From: Amorphochlora amoebiformis
Taxonomy: Eukaryota > Cercozoa > Chlorarachniophyceae
Direction of reading: 5' to 3'
DNA: 64,000 bases
Assembly: GCA_054601695.1 (NCBI GenBank)
Contig: BAAHQB010000058.1
Location: 806,001 to 870,000 of the forward strand
Part shown: positions 37,154-64,000 of the stretch, in pieces
Layout: the number at the start of each line of letters is the position of its first letter
Position numbering within the stretch: the stretch's first letter is position 1
Program-made: the position numbers and the translations under genes
Notes under the pieces: generated by a model
What the model was told of the DNA's origin: nothing
Database searches by the model: none
What the model saw: only the letters and a program-made list of their open reading frames with translations

Positions 37154-38059
37154 TATACGTATACATATACAAAAAATATATATATCAAGTATACACACAC
37201 ACATAAATATATACATACATCTAGTACATACCTACATATTTTTATATAAATATGCAAATGTCTATATCATATATATATGTATGTATATATCTTATGCATA
37301 TTTTTATCTCTATATTTGCTTGTATATATGATATACATCGTTATGAATATAAGTATTTGTATGCCTGTAACGATAAGTATATTCCATATACTTCCATGAA
37401 TTTTTAAAAAACCATATTTATATGCATTCTATAGATAATTATTGAAATGCACCATACGCACAGATTTACATTAGAAATTACACATGTACATCATATATAT
37501 AAACATGTAAGTAATATACAATATTTTAGAAATTCATGTATTCTATACAATGCATGTGTATCAATAATATATGCATATTATATATAATATATATATATAT
37601 ATATAATATATAATATATATATATATATATATTGATTCTATTAACATTGGTATGTATGCTGCCACATAGCACGACACAAACGTCATGGACAGCCTACATA
37701 CTACAAACAAGAAACACACTTCTACAGAAGAGGCTGCAACAAATGTATTTATATATGTGTACACGTATCACCTAAACAGTTGCCACTGTGTACGATCAAC
37801 CTTGAAACCGTCTTTTTCTAGCCTAAACACGCGAAAGGGAAAAAGTTTACATTTATGTATGTATTTGAGTACATATAGATATATACATATCTATATATTT
37901 ACATATATTTATGTGTACATTACATACAAATGTATTATATTTATGCAGAAGTATTTATAGATATGTATAAATCTATATATATACTCACATCTATAAGTAT
38001 AAATGTGCTTCTTCCCTTATACATACACATAGATATATGATGTGTATATTGCACACTGA

Positions 38060-38090
<31 letters not shown>

Positions 38091-38111
38091 GATGTTATAA
38101 GTATGCATCAC

Positions 38112-38147
<36 letters not shown>

Positions 38148-38930
38148 ATATATATATATACATATGTAATATACACATCATATACATAACTATGTATATA
38201 TACCTATATCTTCATACACACATATTAATATATAATATATGCATATATATATATATATTAATATATAAATATATACATATAGATGTATCCGTATGTATAT
38301 ATATGTTTAATATCTATGTATGAGTGGGTAGGAAGAGAGAAAGAGAGGGTGAGAGAGATAGTATACACCTGTATATATATATATATATATGTATATATAA
38401 ATATTTTTATATATATTCCTATATGTATATATATATATATATATGTGCATATGTACATATACATATACATACGTACATATATATATATTTATTCTTTTCA
38501 TACATAGACACACACATATTATATCCCTATAAATATATATTATTGTACACATATGCCTGAGTATGGATACTTGTGTTTTCTATAGTTTTATATCGTATGT
38601 ATACACATACGCATCTCTCTCCCGTTAAGCTTTTCCTCTCTTCATACGTATGTTTGCAAATTTATATTTTTTGTAATATTATGTTACTATATGTATATAT
38701 ATATATATATATATATTTGTATTTATGTGTATTTGTTTGTGTATATATGTATATTTATATTTATGCTAAAAGGATATTGCACGTATGTATATATGTATGG
38801 TATGAAGACATGTACATTATATTTCTATTGAGCATGTAATTTATACACATATATATATATACATATATATATATATGTATACATTTATATTTTTTTCAAT
38901 GAGCATGTAGTATACATACATAAATATATG

Positions 38931-38971
<41 letters not shown>

Positions 38972-39097
38972 CACACACATATATATACATATACACATGT
39001 ACATATACATACATATATATATATATATACTATATACATATATATACATATATATATGTATATGTGTGTGTATATATCTATATATTTATAAATATAT

Positions 39098-39134
<37 letters not shown>

Positions 39135-40016
39135 CATACTTAGCATATAAACAGGAGAAGAGCAGAGACTGAGAAAGATAGAGGAGAGGTACGGGAGGAA
39201 GAAATCCAGTTCAGGGGGAGAATAAGGCACAAACCGGTCGAAAAACACATAAGCCTTCTCTTCGCTTGTTGTATAATTAACTATAATAACATTAACAATG
39301 AGTGTAGGGGTAGGTTGGGGTTAGAGCTAGGGTCAGGGTTAGTTCGGTTTGAAATTAGGTTAAAATTTTGGTTGGGATAGGGGTGAAGAGTAGAATTTAG
39401 GTTAGATTTATAGTTGGAAGTACCTCTACCCTTGAACCACCGGCTAACAGCTAACTGACGACGAGTTAGCCACACCTAAAGGTAATTTGCGTAGGTTTAG
39501 GACCAGTGCGAAGTTACTGGAGTGGTGCTAGGGTAAGGGTGGTTAGGTTAGGGAAAGATACTATTTGGGTAAGATTAGGGTTGGGGGTAGGGTTTTACTA
39601 GCTGAACGCGCCTATCGTATGGTTTAGGAGCATCGTATAAGCTCGTGTTGCCCGGCTAGGTTGAGTGTTAAATTAGGATTAGGGTTAGGGTTGGAGTTAG
39701 GAATAGGGTTAGCTTTGGAGATGAGGGTTAGGGTTAGGATCAGATTATAGTCCGAGGACCATTGACTCCTCCACAGAGTGGGGCTATACAGCTGTTTGGG
39801 ATCACAGCAGATCATGGGTTAGGGTTAGAGTTACGGGTTAGGGTTAGGGTTAGTGTTAGGGTTGGAGTGAGGGTTTTACAAGGATCCATTGCATGCACTC
39901 TGTGAGGGTTAGATCTTGGGATTCTTGGGATTGGCCTTGTTATAGTAATATTGTTTACAAAAAATTTTCTCCAAGAATGTGCATATATATATATATATAT
40001 ATGTATATATTATATA

Positions 40017-40054
<38 letters not shown>

Positions 40055-40056
40055 TA

Positions 40057-40112
<56 letters not shown>

Positions 40113-40652
40113 ATATATGCATGTATATATGTTTGGACATAAATATATTCATATATTTACCACACGTATTTACAAATATATATATATAGATAATGTATAT
40201 ATTTTTATTTGTTGTATACATATATATATATTATATATATATATATATATATATCTATATATATATTAAAAATATATTCCATATATAAAATGTATGTGTA
40301 TACATATATGTGTGTACATATATAGTCATAGAAAAGTATATTACACATGATTTCGGTTAATCTTTAGTATATGTAAACATAGACTTATATGTATGTTTAT
40401 GTACATATATTGTGTACATATATTTATATGTTCTGTGAAATATACATATATATATATATATATTTACATATATATTACATTTCGTTTGATGTATGTGTAC
40501 CTATACATACTAATACATGTTTACATGTGTATTGCGTACATAGATACATATGTATACAGAATTATATATGTCCTATTATATACATATATATATATATATA
40601 TATATACATGTATATGTATGTATATGTACATTTGGTATAAATTTGTATATGC

Positions 40653-40693
<41 letters not shown>

Positions 40694-40704
40694 AACATTT
40701 ATTT

Positions 40705-40740
<36 letters not shown>

Positions 40741-40827
40741 TATAAATTAAGACGCATATCATATGTAATTTTATATTTACATGTATCTACTGAGTATATA
40801 TAATACATACATATATATATATATATG

Positions 40828-40858
<31 letters not shown>

Positions 40859-41007
40859 TATATATATATATTATATATATATATATATGTCTCATGTATA
40901 TATGTATTTTATGTATTAATTTATAGACATGTAAAAATGTATTGAATATATATATATATATATAGATTATACATGTATAATATATATATATGTATATTAT
41001 ATATATG

Positions 41008-41050
<43 letters not shown>

Positions 41051-42212
41051 AACATGCATTATACATATAATTATATTAAACTACATATATACATTGATTT
41101 ACTTTTAATTAAAGAAATGCTACATAAATATGGATACCAAATATTGTCCACGGACTGTCATCGGGCACCGTGACCAGGCTAACATTAGCGTTAAGGTCAG
41201 TGTTAGGGTTAATTAGAGGGTTTTAGTGTTTAGGGGCTGTTTTCTTGCCTTCTTGAATTCACAATCGGGACAGTTCTCTTAAGTCGGACCCTTCCTGCGT
41301 CGGGGTTTGGGAGTTAAGAGTTTGGGTTAGAATAAGCAAGATTTGGGTTGGGGTAAGTGTTATGTCTCTCTGGTTAGTCTTTGGAGTCTCCTTGATTATG
41401 TGTAGGATTAGGGTTATGTTATTGTTATGGTTACAGTTACGGTTAGGGTTGGTTAAGAGATAGAGACCTCTATTATGTGCTGGTAGTATAGTGCGGTATC
41501 CTATATGTGTTAGGGTTTGCGTTAGAGAAGGTTTAAAGTTAGGACGCGACATAAGTGTTACGGTTAACATTAGAAATGATTTAAAGTTAGGGTGAATAGG
41601 GCTGGATTAGGGTTGGATTAGGGGTGGTAGGTTAAGGTGAGGCTAGAGTTAGGGTTAATGTTTGATAAGGGTTAGTGTCAGCCTGAGTATCGAGCTAGAC
41701 GCTGAAATGCATCCTTATCGCTGAGGCCACAAACCTACAGGTTAGGACTGCGATTAGAGTTAAGATTAAGGTTAGATCGGCAAGTTTGGAACCTGTGCGA
41801 CCACCGCGCGAGGGTAGCTGTGAGGGTAAGTTTTAGATTAAGGGTTAGAGTTAGGATTAGGGTTAGATTTGGATTTAGGGTTGACTCTCGGATTTGGTAG
41901 CGACGGGTGTTGTGGAGAATGGCATAGTCAACTCTTTGTTCGTTTACAAGGCCAAAGGTCTGGGTAGTTATAGGAAAATTGTGTGTCTGTTTATACCTAT
42001 ACATATATTTATATATTATATAGTGTATACTACTATAACTTAAATAAATATGTATATATATATATATCTTATATATATCATGCATATATAAATATATACA
42101 TATATGTATATATATGTACATCTTCTTCATAGATGTTAATTCGAGAGTATATACTCAGAAAGAACAAAGTGTATCCAAATTTATACATAATATCCATATG
42201 TATACTAATATG

Positions 42213-42258
<46 letters not shown>

Positions 42259-42293
42259 ACTATGTATTTACATGCATAGATGTAATATATATT

Positions 42294-42343
<50 letters not shown>

Positions 42344-42396
42344 GATAATATGTATATAAAATATGTTTAATATTTACAATGAATAAAATATCTTTT

Positions 42397-42428
<32 letters not shown>

Positions 42429-43061
42429 TTGTATGCAAATATGTGTATAAATCAAATCCACGAGATGCATAGTATTTGTTTAATTTGGTGTTGTCCATAT
42501 CATGTACTACCGAGAAAGTGTTCGGATTAGAGATGACAGGGGTATCTAGACTGTAATATATTGAAAATGACCTGGGATGACAGGGAGCCGAGTGGAGTGA
42601 GCTTCAGGGCGAATGATGTTATCAAAACCAGTGTTAGGGCTACAATCCACTGATTGTGTACATATATGTGCATAAAAATGGTGCATATTATATACATCAT
42701 TATACACGTATGTATTATAGACATAATATATATTATATACATACATACATATACTTATATATATATATGTGTGTATATGTACGCATTACATGTTTATGTA
42801 TATATATATATATACATACATATATATATATATATGTATATATACATGTATACTTACGTTTGTATATCAAATATACATGTATGTATATAAATATTTAGAT
42901 CTATTTATACACATATATATATATATATATATACATATATATATGTATATATACATATGTATATATACATATATTATATATATATATATATATACGTAAA
43001 CATATAATGTAATAGATATATACATATATAAATATAACATATATATATATATATATATATA

Positions 43062-43096
<35 letters not shown>

Positions 43097-43967
43097 GTTT
43101 AATACTCCAATAGAGACCCGTAATTACATATATATTACGTCCACATATTTCATATCTCTCGTACTTTCCTAGCATGATTGTTGGCAAGACCCTTACCTTC
43201 ACTCGCTTCCGCATATAGTGACGCTGAACCTTATCCATGAACTAGTGATACAATAACATAAACCTATCAACTTTCCCTATCTAGAAATGGTCATCTGAGT
43301 CATAAAGCTACACAGTACGGGTTAGGGGTAACAATTAAGTAGGTTCGGTCGGGGAACGCGAGAATAGAGAAAGAAAGAGAGAGAGGAGATTGAGAAGTGG
43401 AAGAAGAGAAGATAGGAGAGGAAGGGTAGTTCAATGAGAAAGAGGAATGGATGGGATAGACCGAGTTGGGCTAGGGTTAGATTTACGGACTACGTAGTCC
43501 CTGTTAAGCCTCAGGCTCAGGTTAGGTAGAGGCTAGGGTTAGAGTTTTAGTGTACCTCGTCGTGCATCATGGATAGATATAATTTCCTACGTGTACATGC
43601 ATACATATACATTCGTATATGGATGTATAAATACAATATATTATATATATACATATATATATATATACACACATATAAATATACATTCACATTAGTTCAT
43701 AAGGACAACCTCAACGTATTCGTATAAGCCACATCTCTCCAATCCCCATAGGCCCCCCTGGGATTATCATTAGAGCTAGGTTAGGGTTTGGATTAGAGCT
43801 GGTATTAGGTTTAGGTTTAGGGTTAGGCTTAGGTTCAGGTTTAGGGTTTCTAGAGTTAGGACTAGGGTTCAGGTAAGAGTCAGGCATGGCTGGAACGTAT
43901 AAGTCAGTGTAGTGTGAGGTCTGGCTTCTTTACCCAGGCGGTATTGGAGGTATAGGCGGCATGCCTA

Positions 43968-44021
<54 letters not shown>

Positions 44022-44045
44022 TTATGTTTGGACATGTATATGTAC

Positions 44046-44088
<43 letters not shown>

Positions 44089-44188
44089 TTGCAATAAATA
44101 TTATATATATATATATAATATATATATATATAAACATGTGTGTACATGTGTGTGTAAATGTACATTTAGTTAGAGTATATGTTAATGT

Positions 44189-44249
<61 letters not shown>

Positions 44250-44618
44250 CTATATATCATGCAAGTACATACATAAAATATAGATGAGGAAAATTCATAA
44301 TCATGAAGATAAATGGACGCATATACGTATCTTCATCAGACGCATACATGTACAGAAACAGTCTTGTACATTTAAACAAGTACACACACTGTACCAAATT
44401 TACATATACATGTAGATATCATTTTCATACATACACTAATATACTAAACACAAAGAAATCCCGGTGTAAAATAGACCAAGAAAAACCTGGGGGTGCCGGG
44501 GGTATGGGTGGACGGTATGGTGGTATGTAGCTGTAACCCCCTCCCCCTCTGAAGTATCCTGCCCCCGAGAATGGGGTCATTCCTCCACCTCCAAACCAAC
44601 CCCGGCTAAACCCGAAAC
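36777..44618 (-). CDS. Gene D: unknown protein with Gly/Pro-rich region and one hydrophobic segment, 19 exons, 5' end incomplete
   Basis: Minus-strand exons: 44487-44618, 43934-43964, 43730-43757, 43197-43241, 42572-42649, 41886-41959, 41793-41817, 41683-41734, 41468-41500, 41249-41294, 41138-41178, 39599-39641, 39504-39516, 39424-39475, 39193-39259, 37801-37822, 37016-37077, 36865-36903, 36777-36792 (TAG). From 41959 onward all phases agree (194 residues). Upstream exons also fit, giving about 298. First part: Gly/aromatic/Pro-rich ([31 protein letters not shown]). Then RKRVK and a hydrophobic stretch ([17 protein letters not shown]), suggesting a type II membrane anchor. Then [75 protein letters not shown]. 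No family recognised. Exon 42572-42649 also reads in a second frame ([20 protein letters not shown]); phase favours the hydrophobic one. GC donors are inferred after exons 43730-43757, 41683-41734 and 41249-41294. Confidence 0.6.
37669..37742 (+). repeat. Dispersed repeat, copy 2 (about 74 bp)
   Basis: Inverted relative to the copy at 20643-20715. It lies in an intron of gene D next to (TA)n. A short open frame ([16 protein letters not shown]) runs through this copy but not clearly through the other. Confidence 0.8.
39290..39930 (+). repeat. TTAGGG-rich intron sequence with one stray copy of the satellite core
   Basis: Degenerate GGTTAGGG on the plus strand across introns of gene D. At about 39735-39772 it contains ATCAGATTATAGTCCGAGGA followed by CCATTGACTC, matching the 14960-17105 core with a 14-bp internal deletion and different 3' flank. 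Confidence 0.75.
40023..40058. repeat. (AAT)n microsatellite
   Basis: About ten AAT units with one C interruption, in the intron of gene D between exons 41138-41178 and 39599-39641. Confidence 0.9.
43365..43440 (+). repeat. Polypurine tract in an intron of gene D
   Basis: AGAAAGAGAGAGAGG-type sequence, pyrimidine-rich on the coding strand, between exons 43730-43757 and 43197-43241. A similar tract lies at 38325-38362 in the same gene. Confidence 0.65.
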
Positions 44619-45479
44619 CTGAGGAAGGATTAGGTTCATATCAGGCTTAGGGTTAGGATTATTGTTAGGGTTTTGCCTGGGAAGCCCGACGCCAGGGGTG
44701 TAGCTGTGGCTGGGGTGTACGTATGCAATTACAGATATCGATATACACAGTATGTATATGTTGACGTATGTTTCATACCCTTCGCTCCCTCTCCCTCTTT
44801 CACTAGATAGTTTTTCCTCTTGTCTCTCCTTAAATTTCCGTTCCTTTCCTCCTTTTCCCGTTCCCCGCTGTCATCTATTCCTCCTTCCTCTCTCTTTCTC
44901 CCCGAGATCCTCTCTCTTCCCAATGTTGTGCTTACATAGGATTAGCTACGAAGTCAGTGAAATATACACATAACTTATAAATATAGATTTATATATATGT
45001 GTACATGTTCACTTTCTGTACATATATGAAAACAGCAAGGAGCATAAATGTGGAAGATATCTTTAATGAATCCCTCCCCCCCTTAATAACATATCTTTCT
45101 TACCTCCCTGCCACACCATATATACCCCACCCATACCCATGCCTCCCGCTATTGCCCAAACCCCCAAGGATCTCCTTTTTCGTTCCCCCCCTTTCCCCAT
45201 GCCGGTTAGACGTGCCCGACGGCGCTGTCACGGAGCGTGACCGAAGGGCTGTCACGGAGGCTAGAAGCGTGATTCAGCCCTTGGTCACACCAGGATTTCT
45301 TTCAGACTAATCCAGCTGGAGGACTCCCGGATAGTTTTGGGCTTGGGGAGAAATTCATTTGAGTATATGAGCTTGTATTGTCATTGCCACTTGTGGGTTG
45401 GGAGGAGTCAGTCTTTCCGAAATAAAATCTTCCATATAGTCCTAATTTTTGCTTTGAAACGAAAGGGATTGAACGCAGC
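44619..45479. other. Divergent spacer between genes D and V
   Basis: It contains TTAGGG-type sequence at 44640-44680, a polypyrimidine block (plus strand) at 44765-44920 and a short repeated element with GCTGTCACGGAG at about 45224-45260. The minus-strand frame under 44729-44923 ends in an AAGG/GTATGA donor whose phase fits gene D, but its content is translated purine tract. The start of D is probably here; the start of V is at 45480. Confidence 0.45.
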
Positions 45480-63028
<17,549 letters not shown>

Positions 63029-63140
63029 CTCCCTAAAAATCCTTTTATGTATTTTCAACGCTCAATAATTATATATATATATATATGATATTTATATACA
63101 TATATATACATTTATCATATATGTATATATTATACATTTA

Positions 63141-63181
<41 letters not shown>

Positions 63182-64000
63182 CATATATATATATATTATA
63201 TATACATATATATATATATATATACTCTAATATACATACACATATACACGCGCATATTTAATACACAGAGAGAGAGATAGAGAGATAGAGAGAGATAGAG
63301 AGATAGGCAAAGAGAGAGGGAGAGACATAAAGGAAAACAAGAAAAGAGTGTCCCAAAGAGAGAGACTGATAGTGAGGAAGAGATAACTGAGTATAAACAA
63401 TATGTGTACATATGCATGCATATACACATATGTGTATACATGCACATACATGCACATAGAAATATTCATATACACATGAAAATATATATAAATGAATACA
63501 TATATACATAGATATATACATATGTATACGCATACATATATGTATGCATGTGTGAGACACAGAGAGAGCTTGAGAGATAGGTGGGAAAAGGGAAATAGGA
63601 CCGAGACAACGAGGAAGAAAAACAACATATTGCATACATATGCATATACATAATGCATACACGTACATAGATTTACATAAATATTATGTATTGCATACAT
63701 ATACATATAGATACTAATACATGTACATATACATACATATAATTAATTAAAAATAAAGTAATAGTTCTAAAAATATATGCATACACACACATATATATAT
63801 ATATATGCATATATGCACACACACACATATATATATATATATATGCACACACACGTATATGTACATATACATACATACACACACATGCATATCATGACAC
63901 ATATATATTTATATATGCATACACCTACACACATATACACATAACTATAAAATATATATGTAATATATATTCATGAACAAGCAACAGTGTGAATACCGTT
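63029..64000. other. Right edge: no further exon recognised
   Basis: (TA)n to about 63230, a polypurine (GAGAGATA)n tract at 63265-63390 and another at 63555-63625, then (CA)n/(TA)n mixtures. This is either the 3' flank of gene V or a long intron if the LRR array continues. The Leu/Ser-rich minus-strand frames here are translated purine repeat. Confidence 0.5.

Noticed and set aside
42380-42480. Minus-strand segment [14 protein letters not shown] as an exon of gene D
   Set aside because: It fits only the alternative frame of exon 42572-42649 and cannot join exon 41886-41959 without a further unseen exon.

Overview
This window is eukaryotic nuclear DNA, most likely from an intron-rich unicellular protist; I cannot name the lineage. 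Evidence: almost every long open frame is only translated (TA)n, while real coding sequence appears as very short exons (about 12-130 nt, a few to 325 nt) with GT-AG and some GC-AG splice sites, separated by introns filled with (TA)n, (CA/TG)n, polypurine tracts and degenerate TTAGGG-type repeats. TAA and TAG act as stops, so the standard code fits. I found no bacterial operon, tRNA, rRNA or CRISPR array. All gene models were built by eye from reading-frame phase at splice junctions and from protein-family spacing.

Layout. (A) Minus strand, 7911 down to 821 and probably beyond the left edge: a secreted or membrane-anchored PhnD/phosphonate-type periplasmic-binding-protein domain, an architecture best known from bacteria, in ten exons including a 15-nt micro-exon. 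(Spacer) 7912-11716: a 67-bp tandem duplication, an (ATT)n tract and one weak small plus-strand gene. (B) Minus strand, 26907 to 11717: 33 phase-compatible exons coding for 520 residues of a protein with WD/beta-propeller-like peptides followed by a long acidic and lysine-rich part; one intron holds a 2.1-kb satellite rich in TTAGGG. (Divergent spacer) 26908-29574. (C) Plus strand, 29575-36420: a complete-looking gene for an eight-finger C2H2 zinc-finger protein, 15 exons, with every finger cut by an intron. (D) Minus strand, 44618 to 36777, convergent with C: a 19-exon gene of unknown function with a Gly/Pro-rich N-terminal part and one hydrophobic segment. (Divergent spacer) 44619-45479. (V) Plus strand, 45480-63028: a 26-exon gene for a von Willebrand factor A domain, a long helical middle and C-terminal leucine-rich repeats; its introns carry several antisense copies of a tRNA-like SINE family and a 570-bp direct/inverted/direct repeat.

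The genes look unrelated in function. What links the region is its architecture: extreme intron fragmentation, and a strand polarity in which the CCCTAA and polypyrimidine strands of the simple repeats mostly lie on the coding strand, switching where gene orientation switches.
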